Origin: Capsicum annuum
Lineage: Eukaryota; Streptophyta; Magnoliopsida; Solanales; Solanaceae
NCBI RefSeq assembly: GCF_002878395.1
Contig: NC_061114.1
Coordinates: forward strand, 141,700,369-141,764,368
DNA: 64,000 nt
Reading direction: 5' to 3'
The notes beneath the pieces are model-generated. The model saw only the letters and a list, made by a program, of their open reading frames with translations, ran no database searches and was not told the DNA's origin. Positions 46,099 through 57,792 of the stretch are shown here, in pieces; positions within the stretch are counted from its first letter, which is position 1; every line of letters starts with the position of its first letter. The position numbers and the translations under genes were made by a program.

Positions 46099-47245
46099 AT
46101 GTCAGTTAGGGATAGATGGTTTTTGAGTGATGATGATTCTTGTTGTTTTTGTAGGGGAACCCATCGAGAGGTTTGTTGTCTAGATATTTATAGAATCTTA
46201 TGGACAGGACCTTCACAATATGAGGTGGATACTTTCCTATCTATGGTTTATGGTAATAGTGGTTATTCCACAGCTTTGTGTGTTGTCCATCCCAATTTAG
46301 TAATATTTGTGGGCTATGCTCGAAGGCAATATTATATGAACACCTATAATAAAGAGTGGCCAATGCAACCACAAATCCAACCATGGAGAAACCAACAACA
46401 ACAAAACACACCACATAGTAATATAGAAGATATGTTGAAGAAACTTCTAGCTTCTTACATATAATTGACGGAAGATATAAAAAGTCAACAAGAAGATATA
46501 AAGAATCAACAGTTGATTTTAAAGAATTAGGAGATATAAATAGGTCAGATTGTGCAGGTACCAAATGGCAGATCTCAAGATAATTTGCCAAGTGAAACAG
46601 AACCTCTAAAGAAACTAAAGAGGTAGATGCAAAGTTGACTTCCCAACCAATTGCACGAAGTTGTTGATAATTTGAGAAAGTATGAGTACTCAAAAAATAA
46701 TGTTTCTAAACAATATTATGAGATACCACCATCACCATCCGCCCAAAGGAAGAGTTAAGCAAAGGAGGACATTATCCAATATGTGGAACACACGCCAGAA
46801 TTGCAGCTATTCAGTTGCCATCTTTATCGTGAGAATGAAATTATGAAGGTGAATGAAAGGGAGTGTGTTATGGATTGTGTAAATTTTTAATTAGGATTGG
46901 TTGAGCCTCACTTAAAGCACTTTTCTACATTATGTGTGGATGATGTTTATATGTGGAATCATACAAAATAACGGAAGAGTGTGAAGATTAGGAACAATAA
47001 TCCTATATTCTTAATTTTTCACTAGATATGGAACATAAAAATACACCTCACTTCAAGGTCGAGTCGTTTACCATGTATCATCCATTACTCGATTCCTTAA
47101 TCAATGTACCACTACCCTATGAGCGAAGAAAAAAGATGGATGCCAAGCTGGGGGTGAAATTCATATCCTCAAAGCGAAGGAAAAAGTTGATTTTGTTTCA
47201 CCCTGACACTAAATTATAGGATTCTTGCCAGGCAATCCAAGTTAA
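46099..47245 (+). pseudogene. A-family gag-like gene in I4 (best copy)
   Basis: An ATG at 46099, about 130 bases after the primer site, opens 121 codons: M-S-V-R-D-R-W-F-L, D-D-D-S-C-C-F-C, G-T-H-R-E, W-T-G-P-S-Q-Y-E, V-H-P-N-L-V-I-F-V-G-Y-A-R-R, and a Gln/Asn-rich end. After a stop at 46462-46464 the frame decays through the Q-I-G-Q and L-P-S region (46530-46620). It reopens at 47028-47219 with F-K-V-E-S-F-T-M-Y-H-P-L-L-D-S-L and K-F-I-S-S-K-R-R-K-K-L. It probably encoded a gag-like protein for packaging. No pol follows, so the element would depend on another for enzymes. Confidence 0.6.
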
Positions 47246-47807
47246 GGTAGGTTTTATTTTCAGTATTTTTAGTTTATACTTCAGTAGTTTTTGTTTTTGT
47301 TGAGTCACACATTAATGGGAAGTTTGATTACCGAAAAACCTGAGCTATAGATCATGGAAATAACTGAATGTGGGGTCCCCCATACCCTCTTGATATGTAA
47401 AGATGCTAATATCTAGGCCTAGAGGCCTTGAGGAATATTTCTATCTCTACTTTTAAAATTTTACTTTGGGGACAAAGTAGATTTGTAAGTGTGGGGTGGG
47501 AAAATTTACATTTTTAGGAGTAATTTTAAATTTTTTGTGTTAGGAATAAGTGGGATATTCTTGTTGATACAATATTTCACTACATATGTAATACTCGTGC
47601 TTTTTGTTAGATTGAAAATCATCTCAAGGATGTTAGAACTTGATTTGAAATAAGAATTCTTTCTTATACATGTGGTATTTCCATAATATTTAATTCCAAT
47701 CACGTGGGAAATTGAATAAGATTTCCATCGATATATAATTTGCCCAAATCCGACACCCGGGTGAAGATTAGAGCCTTTTTAGTAATACACTATTTGACCT
47801 GAGCGTT

Positions 47808-47995
47808 AGCACGTCGCGAAGATAGCTCAAATGGAAATTGTCAAATTCTAGTGTTGCTCCGCAATACTGGCGTGTCGCACCAAACTTTCAGGTTGTAGAG
47901 AAGGTGGCAACGCGATTGCTCCGCATCGCGCTACCATTCAGTTTCTCAATTGTTAAATTCTTGTGATATGGTGCGATAATGCAGTGTTACGCCAA
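47808..47995 (+). repeat. CpG-rich motif cluster in E4 left LTR
   Basis: Strings such as AGCACGTCGCGAAG, GGCGTGTCGCACC, CAACGCGATTGCTCCGCATCG and GTGTTACGCC lie within 190 bases of otherwise AT-rich DNA. The matching cluster in the right LTR is at 55450-55645, with several CG pairs changed to TG or CA. Confidence 0.6.
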
Positions 47996-48066
47996 GGGCC
48001 CAATTCAGGAAATTTTACTGAAAATTAAATTATGCGTCCAGAGTTAAAAACATCAATTTTCCTCCC

Positions 48067-48074
48067 TATATAAG
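48067..48074 (+). promoter_or_regulatory. Candidate TATA box of E4 left LTR
   Basis: TATATAAG follows the CpG cluster and precedes GATTCCAAACATGGGATTTAG, a placement that fits the U3/R promoter of this clade. The right LTR has CATATAAG at 55709-55716. Position and motif only; no expression evidence. Confidence 0.45.
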
Positions 48075-50144
48075 ATTCCAAACATGGGATTTAGCCCCTA
48101 TTCATCAAAAATATTGATGTTTTTCTCAAATAGGTTCAAGAACACAAGTTAGGGTTTTCGTAGAAGGTCTAATTTCAAGAATGTTTCACCATCAATCTTC
48201 ACGAATCATGAACTAAGGTATGCATAGTGTTCATTCATGGAATCCTTTCATCCATGGAGTCCAAGAATCCTTTTAACTACAAGTTATCGATTTTCTTTAT
48301 GTTTTCATGCTTTGTATGTTCTCTTTCATGTTGATAAATGAGGAATTGATTTCTATTCCATTATTTGATGATTAATTTCATGTGGTTTGATTAGTATAGA
48401 TAAAGATTTATGAAATCTCATGACTAAAACATTGTATGATGGAATTGGAATTGAAGAATGATGTTTAATTGTTGTATAATGTGTTTACTTGTACTATGCC
48501 GGCCATATGTTTGATAAAATGCCTAGATGAAGGAAATTAACCTAAATACCATGATATCATGAAAATCCCCATAAATGTACAAGCTTATGCCTATTAGAAG
48601 TTTGATGAAATGCTTCAATAAACATATTGTGGTGATTATCATATAATCAAGAATACCAAGTCATGTCAGTTTTCTTCTATCGAGTCCTGGGAGAACTTGT
48701 ACCCGAAATATTAGCAGTGTGCCTAGATCCATGTCATGTTTTCACGATACTCTCAGTCAAGCTATGAACTCTTATACTTCAGATAGTTTTATGACTCAGG
48801 AAAAATCTTCATGATCTCATGACTCAGTCTGTTGTTAGATATCAGTAGTATTCCCTCAGCCACAAAAATTTAGTAACTCAGTCTATGATCAGTTTAGTTC
48901 AGTAAATCATGTTAAGTGTCCATTCATGTTAAGTGAACCTAAGGATAGGGACTTACCTATTATATGAGGGTGTGATTCTTAGAAGAAGTCTTTGCACTTC
49001 AGAACTATGTAGCCATTATAGGTTGAGACATCGTAGCCTGCTATATGAGGGTAGATGAGGTGTCTTAACCTATTATGTGAGGGTTCCCACCATTTTCACT
49101 ATAGTTACCTGTTATAAGATGGTTACTCACATGTTGTCCTTATAGTGGTGCAATATTCATACCTTTCCAATCAGGGCATAGATTGGACCCTAGCTCAGCT
49201 ATCGTAACACCTTTTGGGTATATCGGTTAGATACATATTTCCCACAGTTTCATGTTACAGAATTAGGACTATCAGATACAGTCAATCAGTCTCAGTAATA
49301 GAACTCAGATAGTTCTTTTGATTGCAGGACTGTCAGATACAGTCAACTCAGATACAGTACAAAACTCAGATAGTTCCATAAGATTCAAGACTGTCAGTTA
49401 CAGTCACCTACGTTATCTGTTATACTCAGATACAACCACCCATGTTATCATCATTATTCAGATATAGTTCTTCATGTTATCAGTCATATCAGTTACTAGC
49501 GTGTAACGTTATCAGTATACAGACTCAGAAATCACATTGTTAGTTACAGTTACATATTTCTACATTTCTTCTCACATTTATGTTACACCGTCAGTTAGCA
49601 TTATTCATGCATGAAAACCCTTACATATAGCCTACCTCATATGTATACTTGGTACATATGTACTAACACATTTGCACTATGGTGCTTTCTTTTGATGTTA
49701 CACCATAGATTTAGAGACATGAGTTCCAGATTAGCAGTAGATTCCTGATTCTGCAGTCATAGCAGAAGTGAGTCCTCATCCTTTAAGGTCATAATGATTT
49801 CCTAGTATCTCATTGATTAGATTAATAGTTGGAGTTAGATGGGGACATGTCCCATTAAGTTCTTCTTCAGATTCTTTAGATAGTAAAGGCTTCCAGACTA
49901 GATACAGAGTATCATATTTTAGACTTCAGTTTTGTTTTGGGTGTTCTATTACCCTATACAGATATTACGTTATTCAGTTATGTTCATGATCAAACGTTAT
50001 GGCCTTTCAGTGCATGTTTCTGCATTATTATGTTATCTTATATAATATACAGGTACAGATATCAGTCATGGGTTAGCTTATGGTCCTTCAAGGTCATGAG
50101 CACTGTGTAGCTTTCTGATTCAGAAAATTGGGTCGTTACAAAGT

Positions 50145-50156
50145 TGGTATCAGAGC
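50145..50156 (+). promoter_or_regulatory. E4 primer-binding site (initiator tRNA-Met type)
   Basis: TGGTATCAGAGC, a perfect match, four bases after the left LTR. E1 has the corresponding site destroyed (TTTGCATAAGAT). Confidence 0.9.
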
Positions 50157-50361
50157 CTAAGGATCAATAAAGTCCTACGAAGTCTAAAATCAGCATCTAG
50201 TAGAGTCTTATACATGGGTGTGTTACGCACAACAATTATGTGAAAGAGGCTATGAGATGTTTAAGAATAGTTTCCCTTCATTCAGTATTCATATCGTGCC
50301 TATGAGAATAATCACAAGTCAGTCTCTCAGTCTAATTCACTTTTTCTCTTTATTTTAGAAT

Positions 50362-51400
50362 TTGCCTCCTAAGAGAAGAAATCAGTCAGCCCCTTAGCCC
50401 GAAGAACCTTTGGGAGACCATGTTTATCATGCGGATTACAAGACCGTATTTACCACTCTTGCTCCATCAGTCACTGCACATAATGAATGACAAATAGTTA
50501 ATATAGCCAACCCAGTGGCCAACTCAGCTGCAGTGAGGATTCAGGACTTCGCCCAAATGAATCCTCCAACCTTCCTCAAGTCTAAGGTAGATGAAGACCC
50601 TCGGGAATTCTTAGATCAAGTACAAAAAGTGACAGACGCCATGGGGGTGATTACTGTTGAGAGTGTTGAGCTAGCTATATACCAGTTGTAGGATGTGGTT
50701 GATGCTTGGTTCAAATAGTGGAAGCCTGAAAGATCAGATGATACAGGTCCTATAGATTAGGAGAAGTTTGTCACTGTATTCTTAGATAAATTCTTTCCCC
50801 AAGAGCTTAGAGAAGCCAAGGTGCTAGATTTCATCAACCTTAGGCAGGGAAATATGATAGTGAAAGAGTATTCTTTTAAGTTTACTCAATTAGCCAGGTA
50901 TGCCCTTCATGTGGTTGCAGATAGTAGATTCACGATAAGTAAGTTCACTTCAGGGGTGAACCACAATATGGTTAATGAGTAAAGATCCGCCATGCTGAAT
51001 AGTGACATGACCTTAGCCAGGCTTCTGACTTATGCTCAACAGACAGAAGAGCAGAAGATTATGTAAAGGGAGAGATAAAATAAGAGATTGAAAATAGGTA
51101 GTTTAAACTTCATTCAACCTAAATTAGAAGGAGGAAATCATTCCCAGTTTTGTCCTAAGTCATTAGTTCCAGCCCCCTCTACAGCCAGTGTTCCACTTCC
51201 TGAGTTCAGAGAGGGTAACAAAATAGAGCGCCAGGCTCTAAGACCCAGTGCAGTGTTAGTAGTACCCGCACCTATCCTCTTTGCCAGACTTGCGGTAAGC
51301 ACCATCAGGGTGTGTGTAGAGTAGGTAGTGGCTTTTGTTTTGGTTGTGTCAGGATAGGCCATAGAGTTAGACACTATCCGTAGCCTGGTCCTTAGGGAAA
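50362..51400 (+). pseudogene. E4 gag
   Basis: The start codon is TTG where ATG is expected, followed by P-P-K-R-R-N-Q. The frame stays readable through six internal stops. The capsid core shows V-R-I-Q-D-F-A-Q-M-N-P-P-T-F, D-E-D-P-R-E-F-L-D-Q-V, F-L-D-K-F-F-P-Q-E-L-R-E-A-K-V, F-I-N-L-R-Q-G and F-T-Q-L-A-R-Y-A. After ~51180 the frame shifts. A zinc-knuckle remnant (C-F-G-C-V-R-I-G-H-R-V-R-H-Y-P) lies at about 51330-51380, with the last Cys lost. Stops are at 50395, 50488, 50689, 50716, 50758 and 50980. Confidence 0.85.
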
Positions 51401-51479
51401 ACAAAATTGCTCCTCAGCTCAGTTCGGTCACCCAAATTAGCAGGGTACCATTTCCAGTGCTACTAGTGGACAAAACCCA

Positions 51480-51960
51480 AATCATCTATATGCTCTTCAG
51501 ACTCACCAAGATCAGGAAAGTTCTCCTGATGTATTTATTGGTACGTTATAGATCTTTCATGCGCATATTTACGCTTTACTAGATCCAGGAGCTTCCTTGT
51601 CTTTTGTTACTCCTTATATTGCAGTTAATTTTGGAATTAGACCCAAAATTCTAGCGGAGCCCTTCTCAATCTATACCCTACTAGATTAAACCATCGTAGC
51701 CCAGTGGTTATACTAGAACTGCCCGGTTATGATATTTCAGGAAGTCACTTCGGCAGACTTACTCTAATTAGAGATGACTAATTTTGATGTCATTCTTAGA
51801 ATGGATTGGCTTTAATCCTTCCATGCCATAGTCGAATACAGAAATAGAATAGATTAGTTTCAGTTCCCCAAAGATCCCATCCTTGAGTGGAAGGGTAATA
51901 CTTTAGCATTCAGAGGTCAGCTTATTTCCTACCTTTGGCCATAAAAAATAATATCTAAGG
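51480..51960 (+). pseudogene. E4 aspartic protease
   Basis: A-L-L-D-P-G-A-S-L-S-F-V-T-P-Y (51572-51616) keeps the D-P-G-A-S active-site form typical of this gypsy clade. Downstream N-F-D-V-I-L-R-M-D-W-L and P-I-L-E-W-K-G follow, with several stops between (for example TAG at 51549). Confidence 0.85.
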
Positions 51961-51989
51961 GATGTGTTTATCATCTCATTCATGTTAAG

Positions 51990-52900
51990 GATTCCAGTTT
52001 TGAATCTCCTACTTTTGAATCAGTTTTAGTTGTAAGTGAGTATTCAGATGTCTTTCCCAAATATTTTCCAAGAATTTCATCTGAAAGAGAGATAGACTTT
52101 GGTATTGATCTCCTTCCAGACACTCAGACTATTTCTATTCTTCCATAAAGAATGGCACCAGTAGAACTCAAAGAACTGAAAGATCAATTGAAGGATCTCT
52201 TAGATAAGGGATTAATTAGACCTAGCATTTCCCCGTGGGGTACACCAATCCTATTCGTGCGCAAGAAAGACTGTTCTCTCAGAATGTGCATTGATTACCA
52301 TTAACTAAATAAGGTTACGGTCAAGAACAAGTATCTTCTTCCCAGAATCAATGACTTGTTTGACAAACTTCAGGGTGCTAGTTATTTCTCTAAGATAGAC
52401 CTCAGATATGGCTATCATCACCTAGATTTAGAGGATGTGACATCCTAAAGACAACTTTTCATACGCAGTATGGTCACTTCAAATTTCTAGTCATGTCATT
52501 TGGTCTTACCAATGCCCCAGCTGCTTTTATGGACTTGATGAACCATGTGTTCAAGTTGTACTTGGACATGTTCATCATAGTTTTCATAGATGATATTCTT
52601 GTCTATTCTCGTACTGAGCTAGATCATGCAAACTATCCCAGAATCATACTCCAGACTCTCAGAAATCATCAGTTATTCCCCAAATTTAGTAAGTGAAATT
52701 TTAGCTAAGACTAGTAGCATTCCTTGGCTATATTATTTTCAGTGATGGCATTAGAGTAGATCCTCAAAAGACTGAAGCAGTAAGAAACTGGCCTCGCCCT
52801 ATTTCTCCATCAGATATCAGAAGTTTCTTATATTTGGCTATTTATTACAAATGGTTTGTTAAAGATTTTATTCTAGTGCATCTCCTATATACAGACTGAC
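51990..52900 (+). pseudogene. E4 reverse transcriptase
   Basis: In order: [73 protein letters not shown] (first Asp). A frameshift near 52428 leads to an open segment 52493-52696 with [20 protein letters not shown] and [10 protein letters not shown], which holds the two catalytic Asps. The thumb is damaged after 52700. Confidence 0.9.
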
Positions 52901-53400
52901 TCAGAAGAATGACAAGTTCCAGTAGTCAGATCCTTGTGAGAAGAGTTTTCAGGAATTGAAGACTCGACTCACCTCAGCTCTAGTTCTAGCTTTACCAGAT
53001 GGTTCAGATAGTTTTATAGTTTATTATGAAGTATCCAGAGTGTGTTTAGGTTGGGTCCTTATGTAGCATTGTATAGTCATAGCCTACGTCTCCAAACAAC
53101 TAAACCCCATGAGAAGAATTATCCTACTCATGATCTTGAGTTAGCAGCCATAGATTTGCCATAAAGATTTGGAGGAATTATCCCTATGGAGCTGATATTG
53201 ACATCTTCACAGATCATAAGAGCCTTCAGTATGTCTTTTCTCAAAAAGATCTCAATCTTCATCAGAGAAGGTGGTTAAAGATCTTAAAATATTATGACAT
53301 AAGTGTCCTCTATCATCTGGTAAAGGCCAACATAGTGGCCGACAGTCTCAGTAGACTATGCATGGGTAGTATTTTTCATGTTGATGATAGTAAGAAGAAG
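52901..53400 (+). pseudogene. E4 RNase H
   Basis: [14 protein letters not shown] and P-D-G-S-D-S-F-I-V-Y-Y-E-V-S-R, where the usual Y-C-D-A-S has its catalytic Asp changed to Glu (GAA at 53028-53030). Later Y-P-T-H-D-L-E-L-A-A (in a shifted frame), F-T-D-H-K-S-L-Q-Y near 53208 and R-R-W-L-K-like sequence before L-Y-H-L are recognisable. The loss of the first Asp alone would abolish activity. Confidence 0.85.
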
Positions 53401-53549
53401 TTACTCTAGGAAGTCCACCAGCTTGTTAGACTAGGCGTTCACTTAGTAGACTCTTCAGAGGGAGATGTATGTGTTCAGAGTAGTTCAGAATCATATCTAG
53501 TTTTTAATGTAAAAGAAGAGCAAGATAAGGATCCTAGCCTTGTCAAGCT

Positions 53550-54340
53550 AAAAGAGTTAGTTCAGAATCAGAAAATAAAGCTTTTCTCCGATGGAGAAGA
53601 TGGTGTTCTTCATTGTCAGGGTCGTCTCTGTGTTCCAGACATAGATGACTTAAGGAAGCAAATTCTTGCAGAAGTACATGGTGTGCTCTACTCTTTTCAT
53701 CTAGGGGCCACAAAAATGTACTGTGACTTACGGGAAATCTATTGGTAGAGTGTGATGAAAAGAGATGTTGCAGAGTTTATGGTTAAGTACTTTACATGTC
53801 ACCAAGTTAAGATAGAGCATCAGAATCCTAGTGGTCCTATGTAGCAGTTTAGTATTCCTACTTGGAAGTGGGAAGTTGTGAATATAGACTTCGTGATGGG
53901 TTTGCCTCGAACTCATCGTCAGCATGATTCAGTCTGGGTCAATGTAGAAAAAAAATTAGCTCTTTTCTTTCTAGTTCATACCTCTTATTCAGCCGAGGAT
54001 TATGTCAAGCTATATATTAAGGAGATGGTCAGATTGTATGGTGTTCCACTGACTATTATCTCAGATAGAGGTACCTAGTTCACCTTTCATTTTTGGAAAG
54101 GATTCCAAAAGGGTCTTGGTAACAAAGTTTATCTTAGTACAGTCTTTCATCCTCAGACAGATAGTCAAGTACAAAGGACCATTCAGACTTTAGAAGATCT
54201 GCTAAGGGCATGTGCAATTGATTTCATGGGAGGTTGGGATGACCACTTGCCTTTGATTGTGTTTGCATACAACAACAACTATCATTCCAGTATTTAGACG
54301 CCTCTATTCGAAGCTCTCTATGGTAGGAGATGTAGATCTC
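53550..54340 (+). pseudogene. E4 integrase
   Basis: The zinc-finger region is present: L-C-V-P, E-V-H-G-V-L-Y-S-F-H-L-G-A-T-K-M-Y, a stop replacing the second Trp of Y-W-W, and Y-F-T-C-H-Q-V-K. The core keeps N-I-D-F-V-M-G-L-P (first Asp, ~53881) and I-I-S-D-R-G-T (second Asp, ~54060). The motif that should read A-E-R-T-I-Q-T-L-E is V-Q-R-T-I-Q-T-L-E, with CAA at 54172-54174 in place of the catalytic Glu codon (kept in E1). F-E-A-L-Y-G-R-R-C-R-S-P follows. Confidence 0.88.
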
Positions 54341-54920
54341 CAATTGGTTGGTTCGAAGTTAGTGAGGCCTTAGTTATAGGTTCTGACTTAGTATTCGACG
54401 CCTTAGAGAAAGTTCAGGTAATTAGAGAAAGACTTTAGGCTTCTCAAAGCCGATAGAAGTATCATGTAGATGTTCGTAGAAAGGATCTCAAGTTTGAGAT
54501 TGTTGATCATGTCTACCTCAAGATCTCTCCTATGAAGAGAGTGAAAAGATTCAGCAAGAAGGGAAAGCTAGTTCCCGATGTGTCGATCCATTCAAGATTC
54601 TTAATCATTTTTACAAGGTAGTATATGAGCTCTAATTGCCTTCAGATCTAGCCTCAGTTCATCTAGTTTTTCATGTCGTAGTCTCTATTCAAAGCATCAG
54701 TGTTCAAAATAGCCTCTCTTATAAAGAGATTTTAGTTGAAATCCCAGACTATCATACTCGTAGATTGATGAACAAAGAAGTCCCTCTAGTTAAGGTTCTG
54801 TGGCGAAATCAGTCCGTAGAGAGAGCTACTTGGGAAGTAGAAGTAGATATGCATACCAAGTATCCTCACCTCTTCCCCACCAACTTAGATCAAGCTCAAG
54901 GTAACAGTTCTATTTATGCT
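54341..54920 (+). pseudogene. E4 integrase C-terminus with chromodomain-like tail
   Basis: V-D-V-R-R-K-D-L-K-F-E-I and V-Y-L-K-I-S-P-M-K lead into a frameshift. An open segment from 54636 then carries L-A-S-V-H-L-V-F-H-V, L-S-Y-K-E-I-L-V-E-I, R-L-M-N-K-E-V-P-L-V-K-V-L-W-R-N-Q and A-T-W-E-V-E-V-D-M-x-x-K-Y-P-H-L-F, which is the chromodomain-like end of Tekay/Del pol. The open frame runs past the expected end at ~54900 into the 3' spacer. Confidence 0.8.
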
Positions 54921-55228
54921 CATATTCCCATGATAATCTTGGTATCAAGTACCATAGCATATTCAATCATGCATTCATGTATCAGATCAGTTGTATAGTT
55001 ATGCATCAGACATGCATTCTCATTGTGAGAAAATTTAGTTCTTCAGAACTTTCAGTTATGCATTTATGAATTAGTTAAGCATGCATCAACTATGCATGTT
55101 CAGTATGTTATGTTCATCTTGTCAGTCACGTTCGTCATGAGATCATGATCTTGTTATTCATGTTCAGTGTATTGTTTCTCCTTTTAGTCAGTCTTATTCA
55201 AGGATGAATGTTTTCAAAGGGCAGATAT

Positions 55229-57792
55229 TTTAATACCCGTGCTTTTTCTTAGCTTAAAAATTATCTCAAGGATATTAGAACTTACTTTGAAATTAGAATT
55301 TATTCTTATACATGTGTTATTTCAATAATTTTCACTTTCTATTACGTGGAAAATTCAATAAGTTTTCCATCGATATATAATTATCCCAAATTCGACACCC
55401 GGGCAAAGACTTAGAGCCTTTTTATTGAGACAGTGTTTGACCAGAGCCTTCAGCGTGTTGCAGAGATAGATCAAAAGGCAATTGTCAAATTCTAGTGTTT
55501 TTTCATGGTACTGGCGCGTTACGCCAAACTTCCAGGTCGTAGAAAAGGTGGCAATGCAATAGCTCCACGTTGCGCCACCATGCAGTTTTCCAATTATAAT
55601 ATTCTAGTGATACGGCGTGATAACGCCGCGTTGCGTCAAGGGCCCAATTTAGGAAAATTTATTGAAAATTAAATTATGTGTCCAGGGTTAAAAGGGTCAA
55701 TTTCCCCCCATATAAGCTTCCATACACGGGATTTAGCCCTTATTCATCCAAAATATTGATGTTTTTCTCAAATACTCTTAAGAACTAAAGCTAGGGTTTT
55801 CATAGAAGGTCCAATTTCAAGAAGGTTCCACCGTCAATATTTATGAAATCACGAACTAACTTATGCATAGTGTGCATTCATGGAATCCTTTTGTCCATGA
55901 AGTTCAAGAATCCTTTTTAACTATAAGTTATAGATTTTTTCATGTTTTCATGCTTTGTATGTTCTCTTTCATGTTCATAAATGAGGAATTGATTTTTATT
56001 CCATTATTTGACAATAAATTCCATGTGGGTTGATTAGTATAGCTAAAAATTTATGAAATCTCATGAATAAAACCTTGTATGATGGAATTGGAATTGAAGC
56101 ATGATGTTTAATTATTGTATAATGTGTTTACATGTACTATGTCTGCTATATGTTTTATAAAATGCCTAGATGAAGGAAATTTTCCTAACTAGCATGATAT
56201 CATGAAAGTACCCATAAATGTACAAGATTATTTCTATTACACGTTTGATGAAATGCATCAATAAATGTATTGTGGTGATTATCATGTATTCAAGAAAATC
56301 AAGTCATGTCAGTTTCCTTCCATAGAGTCCTGGGGGTACTTGTACCTAAAATATTAGTAGTGTGCCTTGATCCATGTCATGTTTTCATGATTCTCTCAGT
56401 CAAGCTATGAACTGTTAGACTTCGGATAGTCTTATGACTCAGGAAAAATCTTCATAATCTCATGACTAAGTCAGTTGTTAGATATCAGTAGTAATCCGTC
56501 AGCCACAAAAATTAAATAACTCAGTCCATGCTTAGTTCAGTTCAGTAAATCATGTTCAGTGTCTATTCAGATGGAAGTAGGAATTAGGATCGAGTGAACC
56601 CAAATATGGGGACTCACCTGTTATACAGGGGTGTAATTCTTAGAAGCAATCCTTGCATTCCAGAACTATGTAGCCAACATAGGTTGAGACATCGTAGCCT
56701 GCTATATGAGGGTAGGTGAGGTGGCTTAACCTGATATGTGAGGGTTTCCACCGTTCTCGCTTGAGTTACCTATTATATGATGGTTATTCATATGTTGTCC
56801 TTACCAGTGGCGCGGTATTGATACCCTTCCAATAAGGGATAGACTGGACCCCAGCTTAGCTATCATAGAACCTTTGTGGCATGTCAATTAGATTCTACTT
56901 CCTATAGTTTTATGTTATAGAATGAGGACTTTCAGATAGAGTCAATCAGTTTCAGTAATAGAACTCAGATAGTTCTTCAGATTTTAGGACTGTCAGACAC
57001 AGTCAACTCAGATAGTTCCATTAGATTTAGGACTGTCAGCTACAATCACCCACGTTATCAGTTATACTTATATACAGACACCCATGTTATCAGTATTATT
57101 TAGATATAGTCCTTCATGTTATCAGTTATATCAGTTACTAATATGTCACCTTATCAGTATACAAACTCAAAAATCATGTTGGTAGTTATAGTTACTTATT
57201 TATGAATGTATTCTCACGTTCATGTTAGAAAGTTAATTAGCATTATTCATGCATGCAAACCCTTGCATATATCCTACCTCACATGTATACTCGGTACATA
57301 TGTACAGACGTATTTGCGTTATGATGCTTTCTTTTAATGTTACACCATAGGTTCAGAGATACGAGTTCTAGATCAGTAGTAGATTCCAAATTTAGTAGTC
57401 AGAGTAGAAGTGAGTCCTCATCCTTCGAGGACATAATGATTTTCTAGTATCTCATTGATTAGCTTATTAGTTAGAGTTCATTTTGGACATGTCCCATCAA
57501 CTTCTTATTTAGATTCTTCAGACAGTAGAGGCTTCTAGACTAGATGTAGACTAGATACAGACTATTATGTTTTACACTTCAGTTTTTTTTGCGTATTCTA
57601 TTACCCCATACAAATGTTACATTATTCAATTATGTTCATGATCGGACCTTATTTCCTTTTAGTGCATGTTTCTACATTATTATATTATCTTATGTACTAT
57701 ATAGGTACATATATCAGTCATGGGTTAGCTTGTGGTCCTTCGGGTTCATGAGCACCGTGTAGCATTCCGATTCAGCAAATCTAGTCGTTACA
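55229..57792 (+). repeat. E4 right LTR
   Basis: It starts TTTAATACCCGTGC (TG mutated to TT) after the purine-rich AAAGGGCAGATAT and ends TAGTCGTTACA, 2564 bases. It pairs with 47587-50140 along its full length, including the CpG cluster and the repeated CAGACACAGTCA-type units at 56987-57005. Confidence 0.88.

Larger units (their letters stand above)
47587..50140 (+). repeat. E4 left LTR
   Basis: It starts TGTAATACTCGTGC and ends GGGTCGTTACA, 2554 bases. It has a CpG motif cluster at 47808-47995, a TATA box at 48067-48074, and three imperfect copies of a GGACT(A/G)TCAGATACAGTCA unit at 49266-49286, 49328-49346 and 49389-49406. Confidence 0.88.
47587..57792 (+). mobile_element. Element E4: complete but dead Tekay/Del-like gypsy retrotransposon
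   Basis: LTRs of 2554 and 2564 bases flank gag, protease, RT, RNase H, integrase and a chromodomain-like tail. The target duplication is perfect: ACATA at 47582-47586 and 57793-57797. The primer-binding site is intact. Coding parts carry many stops; the first RNase H Asp is Glu and the integrase catalytic Glu is Gln. LTRs differ at about one base in six by eye over the first 200 bases, so it is old despite its completeness. It is inserted in I4 of array A and belongs to a family related to, but distinct from, E1. Confidence 0.9.

Noticed and set aside
46241..46693. 150-codon reverse-strand open frame, the longest in the window
   Set aside because: It is antisense to the gag-like gene of I4, with no domain signature; its openness follows from the codon bias of the sense frame.
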